A DNA stretch of 64,000 nucleotides from DATJFQ01 sp035495555 (GTDB lineage Bacteria > Acidobacteriota > Vicinamibacteria > Vicinamibacterales > 2-12-FULL-66-21). Positions 41,753-49,562 of the stretch are shown one piece after another (within the stretch, counting starts at the first letter, position 1; every line of letters starts with the position of its first letter). The stretch covers positions 62,001 through 126,000 of the forward strand of contig DATJFQ010000077.1 of the NCBI GenBank assembly GCA_035495555.1, given 5' to 3'. The position numbers and the translations under genes are program-made. The notes beneath the pieces are model-generated. The model had not been told where the DNA came from, did no database searches, and was given only the letters and a program-made list of their open reading frames with translations.

Positions 41753-42505
41753 ATGACATCAATCATCGTCACCGGCGCATCGAGCGGCATCGGTCGAGCC
41801 GCCGCACTGCGGTTCGCTCGAGAGGGCGCGACGGTCCTTGGCGTCGGGCGCGATCGCGGCTCGCTGGACGACCTTGCGCAGTCGACGCCGGGTTCCGGCC
41901 GACTCGTACCGTGGGTCGCCGACGTGACGTCAGGGGACGGGCCCGCCGCCATCGTCCGCGCGGCGCTCGACACAGCCGGCCGCATCGACGTCGTCGTCAA
42001 CGCCGCGGGCATCATCAGCTCGGGCACCGTCGAGTCCACGACGGACGCGGACTGGGACGAGATGCTCGACATCAACCTGCGCGCGCCGTTCCGGCTCATA
42101 CGCGCAGCGGCGCCGCACCTCGTCGAATCGCGCGGTTCCGTCGTGAACGTGTCGAGCGTGACCGGGCTGCGTGCGTTTCCCGGCGTGCTCGCCTATTGCG
42201 TGAGCAAGGCGGGGGTGGACCAGCTCACGCGCTGCGCCGCGCTCGAACTCGCCCCGAAAGGTGTGCGCGTCAACGCCGTGAATCCCGGGGTTGTCGTCAC
42301 GAACCTGCACCGGAGGTCGGGGATGGCGGAGGACACCTACGCGTCGTTCCTCGAGCGCTCCAGGACGACACACCCGCTGGGGCGCCCGGGGACCGCCGAC
42401 GAGATCGCCGAACTCATTTACTTTCTCGCATCGGGGGCATCGGGCTGGATTACCGGGGAGACGATATCGGTTGATGGCGGGAGGCACCTCACTTGCGCCA
42501 GGTGA
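41753..42505 (+). CDS. SDR family oxidoreductase
   Basis: A classical 250-residue short-chain dehydrogenase: N-terminal VTGASSGIGRAAALRF, NNAG-type NAAGIISSG, active-site Ser and YCVSKAG, then C-terminal WITGETISVDGGRHL. The upstream frame is open to 41594 but the first credible start is ATG 41753, directly after a promoter-like box. Substrate unknown; it stands alone, divergent to the TonB operon, and ends 7 nt before a heptamer array. Confidence 0.9.
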   Translation: MTSIIVTGASSGIGRAAALRFAREGATVLGVGRDRGSLDDLAQSTPGSGRLVPWVADVTSGDGPAAIVRAALDTAGRIDVVVNAAGIISSGTVESTTDADWDEMLDINLRAPFRLIRAAAPHLVESRGSVVNVSSVTGLRAFPGVLAYCVSKAGVDQLTRCAALELAPKGVRVNAVNPGVVVTNLHRRSGMAEDTYASFLERSRTTHPLGRPGTADEIAELIYFLASGASGWITGETISVDGGRHLTCAR

Positions 42506-42511
42506 ATTGAA

Positions 42512-42575
42512 GATTTGGGATTGCAGATTGCAGATTGATTTGAGATTGCAGATTGCAGATTGATTTGAGATTGAA
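42512..42575. repeat. Heptamer array GATTGCA with 25-bp higher-order unit; left flank of the four-helix-bundle gene
   Basis: Two copies of a 25-bp unit (GATTGCA, GATTGCA, GATTGATTTGA) preceded by GATTTGG and followed by GATTGAA. The 15-mer GATTGCAGATTGATT occurs twice here and its exact complement occurs at 43068-43082. Confidence 0.9.
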
Positions 42576-42582
42576 CGCTTCG

Positions 42583-42948
42583 TCACCGTCTGGATGCCGT
42601 TTTGGCGGTCAGAATCGACCGGGAAAAAATCGACAGCAGCTCATTGGTTTCGCAGAGAAGTTGGGCGCTGATCGGCTCCTTGATGTGTCCCAGTTGCTGG
42701 AGCATGATCAGCCAGCCTTCCGATTCGTCCAGTTCTTCGACCACGATTCCGAGCTTCGCGATGAATTCTGCGCGGGATCGTCCGCGACAGGCGCAGCGAT
42801 AGTTTGCGTAAGAGGACGAGGAGGAATCAATCAACTGCCCGGCGATCCTTCGCGCACTCAGGTTCGCCGGAAGCGCATCGCACAAGCGCGCCACGGTTAA
42901 GGAGTATTTCAGCAGCCGCCCTTGCAGCTCGATCGCCTTCGGATTCAT
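42583..42948 (-). CDS. Four-helix-bundle protein (23S rRNA intervening-sequence protein family)
   Basis: 121 residues, all alpha-helical, of the S23/IVS four-helix-bundle family: NPKAIELQGRLLKYSLTVARLCDALPA, then RIAGQLIDSSSSSYANYRCACRGRSRAEFIAKLGIVVEELDESEGWL. Members occur inside 23S rRNA intervening sequences and as free-standing genes; a relative (Avd) works with diversity-generating retroelements. The biochemical role is unclear. Start ATG 42948 has GGGGGAA about 5 nt upstream. The gene is flanked by inverted GATTGCA heptamer arrays sharing a 15-bp perfect terminal inverted repeat. Base composition upstream is lower in GC than neighbours. Confidence 0.85.
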   Translation of the reverse strand: MNPKAIELQGRLLKYSLTVARLCDALPANLSARRIAGQLIDSSSSSYANYRCACRGRSRAEFIAKLGIVVEELDESEGWLIMLQQLGHIKEPISAQLLCETNELLSIFSRSILTAKTASRR

Positions 42949-43064
42949 GTCGTTCCCCCGAAGGGCAATCGTCGATCCCGACAGATTTCTTGACGTTTTG
43001 TTCGATCGTTTTACGGAAGCGCGCAAGTACTGCTACTCACTTGAATCGCCAAGATCGAAAAATC

Positions 43065-43103
43065 TTCAATCAATCTGCAATCTTCAATCTCCAATCTTCA
43101 ATT
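43065..43103. repeat. Heptamer array TTCAATC/TGCAATC; right flank of the four-helix-bundle gene
   Basis: Five units ending in AATC, the reverse-complement theme of the left flank. It contains AATCAATCTGCAATC (43068-43082), the perfect complement of the left 15-mer. The array overlaps the stop codon of the minus-strand methyltransferase gene. Confidence 0.9.
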
Positions 43104-43664
43104 CACCGCGGACCGCTTGGCGCCCTCCGCGTAGACGACGCCGTCGCGCTCGGCGATGATGCGGACGGCGGCGAAGCCGGCGGAGGTCAGCGCGTGAGTT
43201 GCGCCGCCGTGTTCGTGGTAGCCGGGGTCCGCGCGAGTGCGCGAGAGCACCGACGGGAGAGCGCCCCGCGCGGCGGGTTCGATGACGACGATGCGGCCAC
43301 CCGGCCGCAAGAGTCGGTAGACGTCGGCGAGACAGCGGGCACGGCCGTCAGGTGTCATCGTGAGCAGGGCGTCGCGCGCGACGGCGACGTCGAAAGTGTC
43401 CGCGTCGAGCGGCAGCGCGCCCCAGGGTGCGGCGATCATTTCGACAAGCGCACCGGCCCGTTCGATCGCGGCGGACGCGCGCGCGGCGCGATCCGCGTCA
43501 GGCTCGACGACGCACACGCGTCCTGTGAGGCCGGTCTTGCGCGCGAGTTCTGCGATGAGCGACGGATCCGCGGCGCCGATGGCGAGCAGGCGATGGCCGA
43601 GACGCACGCCGGCCATCGCGACGGGGAGCGGTTCGTGTGCATCCTGCCTGCGGAACCAGCGCAC
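43098..43664 (-). CDS. Class I SAM-dependent methyltransferase
   Basis: 188 residues. Rossmann-type SAM fold: LLAIGAADPSLIAELA (degenerate motif I), VVEPDADRAARA (acidic end of beta 2), DTFDVAVARDALL, and YRLLRPGGRIVVIEPA. The substrate is unknown. Start is GTG 43664 with AGGAGG 9 nt upstream, one of the few canonical ribosome binding sites in this window. The stop codon lies in the heptamer array. It is divergent to the inositol phosphate synthase gene, 41 nt away. Confidence 0.78.
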   Translation of the reverse strand: MRWFRRQDAHEPLPVAMAGVRLGHRLLAIGAADPSLIAELARKTGLTGRVCVVEPDADRAARASAAIERAGALVEMIAAPWGALPLDADTFDVAVARDALLTMTPDGRARCLADVYRLLRPGGRIVVIEPAARGALPSVLSRTRADPGYHEHGGATHALTSAGFAAVRIIAERDGVVYAEGAKRSAVN

Positions 43665-43691
43665 GTCGAGAAACCTCCTGATCCCCGATGA

Positions 43692-43697
43692 TATAGT
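43692..43697 (+). promoter_or_regulatory. -10-like box TATAGT, leaderless-type
   Basis: TATAGT ends 8 nt before the GTG start of the inositol phosphate synthase gene; no -35 box or clear ribosome binding site. Confidence 0.4.
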
Positions 43698-43705
43698 GCG
43701 GGATT

Positions 43706-45019
43706 GTGAAAAGTGCCGTAAATATTGCCAATCCTGAGGGGAAACTGGGGATCTTGCTCGTCGGACTCGGCGCCGTCAGCACGACGACGATTGCCGGGAC
43801 GATGGCGATTCGACGCGGCCTTGCGCGGCCGATCGGATCGCTGACACAGATGGGAACGATCAGGCTGGGCAAGCGGACGGAAGGCCGCACGCCGGCCATC
43901 AAGGATTTCGTTCCGCTCGCTTCGCTCGATGACATCGTCTTCGGCGGCTGGGACATCTTCGCCGACAACTGCTACGACGCCGCGGTGACGGCGGGGGTGC
44001 TCGAACGGGATCTGCTCGATCAGATCAAACCGGAACTCGAGAAAGTCGTCCCGATGCCGGCCGTGTTCGACCGGCGCTATGTCAAGCGCCTTGACGGACC
44101 GAACGTCAAGACAGGATCCAGCAAGAAGGACCTCGCGGAGCAACTGCGGGCGGACATCCGCCGCTTCAAGCAGGACAACGGGTGCAGCCGCGTCGTGCTC
44201 GTCTGGTGCGGCAGCACCGAGATCTACATGACGGAATCGCCGGCGCATCAGACGATCGAGGCCTTCGAGCGCGCGCTCGAAGCGAGCGACGACGCGATCC
44301 CTTCCAGCATGATCTACGCGTATGCGGCCCTGAAAGAAGGGATCCCCTATGCGAACGCGGCGCCGAATCTGAGCGCCGACGTTCCCGCGCTGCTGAAGCT
44401 GGCACAGGACAACCGGTCGCCCATCGCGGGGAAGGATCTGAAGACGGGCCAGACGCTGATCAAAACCATCATCGCGCCGGGGCTCAAGTCGCGCCTGATC
44501 GGCGTCGAAGGCTGGTATTCGACCAACATCCTGGGCAACCGCGACGGGGAAGTCCTGGACGACCCCGAGTCGTTCAAGACGAAGGAAGAGAGCAAGAAGT
44601 CCGTTCTGGACTACATCCTCCAGCCCAATCTCTATCCTGACCTGTACGACGACCTGTGTCATGTCGTCCGGATCAATTACTACCCGCCTCGCGGAGACAA
44701 CAAAGAGGGGTGGGATAACATCGACATTTTCGGCTGGCTCGGCTATAAGATGCAGCTGAAGATCAACTTCCTGTGCCGCGACAGCATCCTGGCCGCGCCG
44801 ATCGTGCTCGACACCGCGCTGTTCCTCGACCTGGCGCAGCGGGCGGGGATGAGCGGGATTCAGGAGTGGCTGTCGTTCTATTACAAGAGTCCGATGCACG
44901 CGCCGGGGTTGTACCCGGAGCACGACCTGTTTATCCAGTTGATGAAGCTGAAGAACACGCTCCGCCACATGCGGGGTGAGGAGCTCATCACGCATCTCGG
45001 CCTGGAGTACTACGACTAA
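43706..45019 (+). CDS. ino1: Inositol-3-phosphate synthase
   Basis: 437 residues. It converts glucose 6-phosphate to 1L-myo-inositol 3-phosphate using NAD+. Family segments: LLVGLGAVSTTTIAGTMAIRRG, NCYDAAVTAGV, VVLVWCGSTEIY, KDLKTGQTLIKTIIAPGLKSR, STNILGNRDGEVL and YPPRGDNKEGWDNIDIFGWLG. This long form is related to the eukaryotic and some bacterial MIPS enzymes. In bacteria it feeds inositol phospholipids or compatible solutes; no downstream inositol-lipid enzyme is in the window. It is coupled to the next gene by a 1-nt overlap. Confidence 0.92.
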   Translation: MKSAVNIANPEGKLGILLVGLGAVSTTTIAGTMAIRRGLARPIGSLTQMGTIRLGKRTEGRTPAIKDFVPLASLDDIVFGGWDIFADNCYDAAVTAGVLERDLLDQIKPELEKVVPMPAVFDRRYVKRLDGPNVKTGSSKKDLAEQLRADIRRFKQDNGCSRVVLVWCGSTEIYMTESPAHQTIEAFERALEASDDAIPSSMIYAYAALKEGIPYANAAPNLSADVPALLKLAQDNRSPIAGKDLKTGQTLIKTIIAPGLKSRLIGVEGWYSTNILGNRDGEVLDDPESFKTKEESKKSVLDYILQPNLYPDLYDDLCHVVRINYYPPRGDNKEGWDNIDIFGWLGYKMQLKINFLCRDSILAAPIVLDTALFLDLAQRAGMSGIQEWLSFYYKSPMHAPGLYPEHDLFIQLMKLKNTLRHMRGEELITHLGLEYYD

Positions 45020-45531
45020 TGGACACCACACCCGCAAAGCTGCAACCGGCGTTCTTCGGGGGGCTCTTCATCGGCGTCCTCTCGGCGCTTCCGATCGTGA
45101 ACGTCGGGAACTGCTGCTGCTGCCTGTGGGTGTTGTGCGGGGGTGCGCTCACCACCTATCTGATGCAGCAGAACCATCCGTACCCGCTGAAGGTGGAAGA
45201 CGGACTGCTGGGCGGTCTGCTCGCCGGGGTGATCGGCGGCGTGATTGCCGCGTTCCTGTCGATTCCGCTGACGATGGCGATGGGAGATTTCCAGGCGCGG
45301 CTGATGGAGCGCATCGCGCAGAATCCCGACATGCCCGAGGAAACCCGTCGCATGATCGAAAACTTCGCGCTGCGAACCGGCGCCGTCGGCATCATGCGGG
45401 TGATCTCCGCGCTGATCGGCATCTGCATCGACGCCGTTTTCGGCATGCTCGGCGGCCTGATCGGCATCTCGCTGTTCAAGAAGAAGGACATTCCGCCGGC
45501 GGGCACCACAGAGATCCTTCCGCCGGCATAG
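45019..45531 (+). CDS. Membrane protein of unknown function with Cys cluster
   Basis: 170 residues with three to four membrane helices. The unusual feature is NVGNCCCCLWVLCGG in the first helical hairpin, four consecutive Cys plus a fifth, followed by GGLLAGVIGGVIAAFLSIPL and ALIGICIDAVFGMLGGLIGISLF glycine-rich helices. Similar small Gly-rich membrane proteins are common and uncharacterised. Its ATG overlaps the inositol phosphate synthase stop by 1 nt. The stop codon lies within an 11-bp-stem hairpin. Confidence 0.7.
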   Translation: MDTTPAKLQPAFFGGLFIGVLSALPIVNVGNCCCCLWVLCGGALTTYLMQQNHPYPLKVEDGLLGGLLAGVIGGVIAAFLSIPLTMAMGDFQARLMERIAQNPDMPEETRRMIENFALRTGAVGIMRVISALIGICIDAVFGMLGGLIGISLFKKKDIPPAGTTEILPPA

Positions 45532-45541
45532 CCGGCGGAAG
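45517..45541. other. Perfect hairpin across a stop codon
   Basis: CTTCCGCCGGC-ata-GCCGGCGGAAG is a perfect 11-bp stem with a 3-nt loop spanning the stop codon of the upstream gene. There is no T-tract, so it may be a stability hairpin or factor-assisted stop. Confidence 0.7.
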
Positions 45542-45545
45542 CGTC

Positions 45546-45628
45546 AATTCCCAACTCCCAATTCCCAACTCCCAATTGCGCCTGGATTGGGAATTGAACA
45601 TTTGGAATTGGGAGTTGGAAGTTGGAAG
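45546..45628. repeat. Two-armed heptamer array (AATTCCC / TTGGGAG)
   Basis: Left arm: AATTCCC, AACTCCC, AATTCCC, AACTCCC. Right arm: ATTGGGA, TTTGGAA, TTGGGAG, TTGGAAG, TTGGAAG. It shares its theme with the arrays at 22501, 33531, 40541 and 59931. Confidence 0.9.
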
Positions 45629-45710
45629 TTGATCTTGTTCCCCCCTACAGTCCCTCCCCTCACCCGCCGAAACAGCGGGGTAGCAAAAGTGTGCAGTCGT
45701 GTTCCCTGTG

Positions 45711-46622
45711 ATGCATCCGACATTGGTCCAGCGCTTCGCGGCCGGCGTGCTCGTCGCGCTGGTGAGCGCGTATCCGGCATCGGCGGCTGATACGGCGGCG
45801 GCCGGACGGCTGTCGATATCCATTCCGACCCCGGTCCGCGTACGCGACGCCCTGCGGCTCCTCGTCCGTGGTACAAGGTTCAGCCTCGCGCTCGATCCCG
45901 CGGTACAGGGGACGTTTGCCGGCGATCTGAAAGACGTCACGCTGCGCGAAGCGCTCGACGCCGTCCTGCGGCCCCGAAGCCTGACGTACTCCATCGAAGG
46001 CACGGTCATCCGGGTGTACCCGCGGAAGACCGAGTCGAGGTTCTTCACGATCGATTTCGTGAACGTCCGCCGGACGTGGCAGCGAACCCTCGACCAGGGC
46101 GCCGGCGCGTCGCTGACCACCCTCGCGGGCGGAGACCCGTACGACGACGTCGAGCGCAGCGTGGGCGCGCTGCTGTCGTCCGATGGCCGCGCCCACGTCG
46201 ACCGGCGCGCAGGCGTCATCACGGTCACCGATTATCCCGATCAACTCGACCGCGTCGCCGGCTTCGTCGAGACGCTGCTTGCCCGATCGCTGCGCCAGGT
46301 GCGCCTGCAGGTGCATCTTGTCGACAGCCACGCCGATACGACGCTGTCGCTGCCCGACATCGTCACGCTGAACAACGAGCCGGTCGTCATGCGGAACAGC
46401 GAACGCGACGGCGCGACGTTCGCGTTGACGGTCGTGGCCGAAGTCGAGAGCGGCGATGCGATTCAATTGAGCGTTTCCCCGTCGTGGTCCGATCGAACAG
46501 GACGTTCCGGTGTCTCCGACGTCGTGGTGCGCGTGCGAAACGGCGCATCGGTGATCGTTCCGGTCGCGAGCGGACTCACGGTACAACTGACCGCGACGGT
46601 GGTGGCGGGGGGCACGCCGTGA
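45711..46622 (+). CDS. Short secretin-like protein (STN and secretin N domains), MshL/PilQ-related
   Basis: 303 residues from ATG 45711. Signal peptide (RFAAGVLVALVSAYPASAA), an STN-type domain (RDALRLLVRGTRFSLALDPAVQGTFAGDLKDVTLREALDAVLRPRSL), then a secretin N-like module (DRRAGVITVTDYPDQLDRVAGFVETLLA) and a short C-terminal beta region (VVRVRNGASVIVPVASG). A full secretin would have a further 150-200 residues with the VPxLGDIP gate motif, which is absent. It is coupled to the ExeA-type ATPase (GTGA), as mshL is to mshM. Confidence 0.75.
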   Translation: MHPTLVQRFAAGVLVALVSAYPASAADTAAAGRLSISIPTPVRVRDALRLLVRGTRFSLALDPAVQGTFAGDLKDVTLREALDAVLRPRSLTYSIEGTVIRVYPRKTESRFFTIDFVNVRRTWQRTLDQGAGASLTTLAGGDPYDDVERSVGALLSSDGRAHVDRRAGVITVTDYPDQLDRVAGFVETLLARSLRQVRLQVHLVDSHADTTLSLPDIVTLNNEPVVMRNSERDGATFALTVVAEVESGDAIQLSVSPSWSDRTGRSGVSDVVVRVRNGASVIVPVASGLTVQLTATVVAGGTP

Positions 46623-47485
46623 GGTACGAGGATTACTACGGCTTCGCCGACACCCCGTTCGGCCTCACGCCGGCTCCGCGCTATCACTTCGCGAGCGTGG
46701 CTCACGCGAACGCCGTCGAATCGGTCGACTACGCGGTGCGCCGGGGCGATCGTCTGATTGCCCTGACGGGTGACAGCGGAACCGGCAAGACGACATTGTG
46801 CCGCAGGCTGCCGGAGTGCCTCGGTCGCGAATTCATCACCGCGCTCGTGCTGGATCCTGTGCGGTCCGAAGAGGAGTTGTTGCGCCGCCTGCTTCAGGAG
46901 TTCGGGATCATCTCGCGCGAGAGCGCGGCGGATGGGCGCCTGCCATCGATCGGCAGACGGCGGCTGACCGGCACGCTGTGCGCCTTTCTGTCGTCGCTGC
47001 GATCGGTTGGCGCTGGCGCGCTGGCAATCGTCGACGACGCCCAGAACGCGCCGCCGCCCGTGCTGGAGGCACTGGGGCAGCTCTCGACTGCGGACGGCGG
47101 CGATCGCGGACTCCAGGTGCTGCTCGTCGGGCAGCCGAGTCTTCGCGAAACGATGCAGAGGCCGGAGTTGCGTCCCCTCGAGGATCGGATCTCGATGCGG
47201 CACGAGCTGAGGCCGCTGTCGCGCCACGAGACCGCCGGATACATCACGCACCGGCTGGCGGTCGGGGGAGGCGACGGACGCGTCTCCTTTTCCAACGGTG
47301 CGATCGCCAGGGTGTACGGCTGCACGCGCGGCGTGCCGCGGCTCGTCAACCTGCTCTGCGACCGCGCGCTCGTCGCGGCGTGTATGGCCCAGGCCACCCG
47401 CGTGCTGTCCGGGCACGTCGATCGCGCCGCAGAAGCGCTGGATCTCGCGCGGCCCGGCCGTCTCCTGCTCGCGTGGGCTCGATGA
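46619..47485 (+). CDS. ExeA/MshM-type AAA ATPase
   Basis: 288 residues. N-terminal signature YEDYYGFADTPFGLTPAPRYHFASVAHANAVESVDYAVRRGD is typical of ExeA/GspA/MshM. Walker A GDSGTGKTTLCRR, Walker B ALAIVDDAQNAPP, sensor-type LLVGQPSLRE and the AAA_22-associated HRLAVGGGDGRVSFSNGAIARVYGCTRGVPRLVNLLCD. These ATPases help place secretins or pilus complexes through the cell wall. GTG start at 46619 overlaps the preceding stop. Confidence 0.88.
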   Translation: MRYEDYYGFADTPFGLTPAPRYHFASVAHANAVESVDYAVRRGDRLIALTGDSGTGKTTLCRRLPECLGREFITALVLDPVRSEEELLRRLLQEFGIISRESAADGRLPSIGRRRLTGTLCAFLSSLRSVGAGALAIVDDAQNAPPPVLEALGQLSTADGGDRGLQVLLVGQPSLRETMQRPELRPLEDRISMRHELRPLSRHETAGYITHRLAVGGGDGRVSFSNGAIARVYGCTRGVPRLVNLLCDRALVAACMAQATRVLSGHVDRAAEALDLARPGRLLLAWAR

Positions 47486-47507
47486 GTCACCGATGCTGAT
47501 TCGCGCG

Positions 47508-47513
47508 TACAAT
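47508..47513 (+). promoter_or_regulatory. acs: -10-like box TACAAT, leaderless-type
   Basis: TACAAT ends 7 nt before the ATG at 47521; no ribosome binding site in between. Confidence 0.45.
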
Positions 47514-47520
47514 CGCGCCT

Positions 47521-49470
47521 ATGGCGAACGAGATCGACGCGCTGCTCAGCGAGAACCGGCGGTTCCCTCCTCCTGACCACTGGCGCGCGAGCGCGCACGT
47601 CACCGACCCCGACGTGTACCGGCGCGCGGCCGACGATCCGGAATCCTTCTGGGCGTCTTTTGCGCATGAGCTCGAGTGGTACGAGCCGTGGGCGCGGGTC
47701 CTCGAATGGAAATCGCCCAACGCCAGGTGGTTTGCGGGCGGCAAGCTGAACGCGAGCGTCAACTGCGTCGATCGCCACGTGCGGGGTCCACGCCGGAACA
47801 AGGCGGCCATCGTCTGGGAAGGCGAACCCGGCGACCTTCGCACGCTCACCTACTGGGATCTGTACCGGCAGGTCAGCGCGTTTGCCAACGTGCTGAAGTC
47901 GTTCGGCGTCAAACGTGGCGACCGCGTCGCGCTGTACCTGCCGATGATTCCCGAGCTCGCCATCGCGATGCTCGCCTGCGCACGAATCGGTGCCGTGCAC
48001 AGCGTGGTGTTCGGCGGCTTCAGCGCGGAGTCCCTGCGCGACCGCATCAACGATGCGCAGGCCGTCCTCCTCGTCACCGCCGACGGCGGCTATCGCCGCG
48101 GCCACATCGTCCCGCTCAAACAAATGGCGGACGAAGCGCTCCGCGACACTCCGTCGATCGAACACGTCATCGTCGTGCAGCGGCAGGCCGGAGCACCGAT
48201 TCCCGTCGAGATCGAGGAGGGGCGCGATCACTGGTATCACCGGTTGATGCAGCATGCGCCGGTCGAATGCGAGCCCGAGCGGATGGATGCCGAGGACATG
48301 CTCTACATCCTCTACACCTCCGGGACGACCGGGAAACCGAAGGGGATCGTGCACACGACGGGCGGCTATTTGACGGGCGTGTACGCCACGACGAAATGGG
48401 TGTTCGACCTGCGCGAAGACGACGTCTACTGGTGCACCGCCGACATCGGCTGGGTCACGGGCCACAGCTACGTCGTCTATGGCCCGCTTGCCAACGGCGC
48501 GACGGTCCTGATGTACGAAGGGGCGCCCGACTGGCCGCAGAAGGATCGCATCTGGGAACTGATCGATCGACATGGCGTGACAATCTTCTACACGGCGCCG
48601 ACCGCGATTCGCGCGTTCATGCGATGGGGAACGGAATGGCCGGCCCGTCACGATATGTCGACGCTGCGCCTTCTCGGCTCGGTCGGCGAGCCCATCAATC
48701 CGGAGGCGTGGGTCTGGTATCACCTCAACATCGGGCGCGAGCGCTGCCCGATTGTCGATACGTGGTGGCAGACCGAGACCGGCATGATCATGATCACGCC
48801 GCTTCCAGGCGTCACCAGCACGAAACCGGGATCCGCCACCCTGCCGTTTCCCTCCATCTCCGCAGAAGTGAGGAATCAGCAAGGGCAGCGCGTCGCCGAG
48901 GGGGGAGGCCTGCTCACGCTCACGAAGCCGTGGCCCGCAATGCTCCGCGGCATCTATGGAGATCCGGAGCGGTTCGTGAAGCAGTACTTCAGCCAGTGGA
49001 GCGACGGCGCCTATTTCACGGGTGACGGCGCCCGCATCGACGAGGACGGCTACTACTGGCTGCTCGGTCGGGTGGACGACGTCCTGAACGTGGCCGGCCA
49101 TCGCCTCGGCACCATGGAGGTCGAAAGCGCGCTCGTGGATCATCCGCGCGTGGCCGAAGCGGCCGTCGTCGGCCGGCCGCACGAGATCAAGGGCCAGGCT
49201 GTCGCCGCATTCGTCACGTTGAAGGAAGGAACGAAGGCGTCCGAAAGCCTCGCCGACGAACTCAAGGAGCACGTCGTCCGGAAAATCGGCGCGATTGCAA
49301 GACCCGACCAGGTTTTGTTTGCCGCCGATCTGCCGAAGACCCGGTCGGGCAAGATCATGCGTCGACTGCTCCGGGACATCGCGTCGGGTAAGGCTCTCGG
49401 CGACACGACGACTCTCGCCGATCCCGGCGTCGTCGCAAAGCTGAAGACCGAGTACGAGGAGCGGGAGTAG
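47521..49470 (+). CDS. acs: Acetyl-CoA synthetase
   Basis: 649 residues. It activates acetate to acetyl-CoA via acetyl-AMP. Motifs: YTSGTTGKPKGIVHTTGGYL (AMP-binding P-loop), WVTGHSYVVYGPLANGATVLMYEG, DTWWQTETGMIMITP, GDGARIDEDGYYWLLGRVDDVLNVAGHRLGTMEVESAL, and the acetylatable lysine in PKTRSGKIMRRLLR. Length is standard. It has its own promoter-like box and sits inside a set of pilus/secretion genes, apparently as an insertion into that locus. Confidence 0.95.
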   Translation: MANEIDALLSENRRFPPPDHWRASAHVTDPDVYRRAADDPESFWASFAHELEWYEPWARVLEWKSPNARWFAGGKLNASVNCVDRHVRGPRRNKAAIVWEGEPGDLRTLTYWDLYRQVSAFANVLKSFGVKRGDRVALYLPMIPELAIAMLACARIGAVHSVVFGGFSAESLRDRINDAQAVLLVTADGGYRRGHIVPLKQMADEALRDTPSIEHVIVVQRQAGAPIPVEIEEGRDHWYHRLMQHAPVECEPERMDAEDMLYILYTSGTTGKPKGIVHTTGGYLTGVYATTKWVFDLREDDVYWCTADIGWVTGHSYVVYGPLANGATVLMYEGAPDWPQKDRIWELIDRHGVTIFYTAPTAIRAFMRWGTEWPARHDMSTLRLLGSVGEPINPEAWVWYHLNIGRERCPIVDTWWQTETGMIMITPLPGVTSTKPGSATLPFPSISAEVRNQQGQRVAEGGGLLTLTKPWPAMLRGIYGDPERFVKQYFSQWSDGAYFTGDGARIDEDGYYWLLGRVDDVLNVAGHRLGTMEVESALVDHPRVAEAAVVGRPHEIKGQAVAAFVTLKEGTKASESLADELKEHVVRKIGAIARPDQVLFAADLPKTRSGKIMRRLLRDIASGKALGDTTTLADPGVVAKLKTEYEERE

Positions 49471-49486
49471 GCCGTTCGCCGTTGCC

Positions 49487-49554
49487 GGACGACGGACCCC
49501 GGACGACGGCCACGGACGACGGACGACGGACGACGGAACCCGGACGACGGACGC
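49487..49554. repeat. Heptamer array GGACGAC, about ten units
   Basis: Units GGACGAC, GGACCCC, GGAACCC and two 6-nt units, all one orientation, between acs and the next gene. The same theme occurs inside the coding sequence at 14174-14250. Confidence 0.88.
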
Positions 49555-49562
49555 TTGTACTC

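Noticed and set aside
42583..42948. Diversity-generating retroelement (Avd with reverse transcriptase)
   Set aside because: No reverse transcriptase, template repeat or variable repeat is found near the four-helix-bundle gene.
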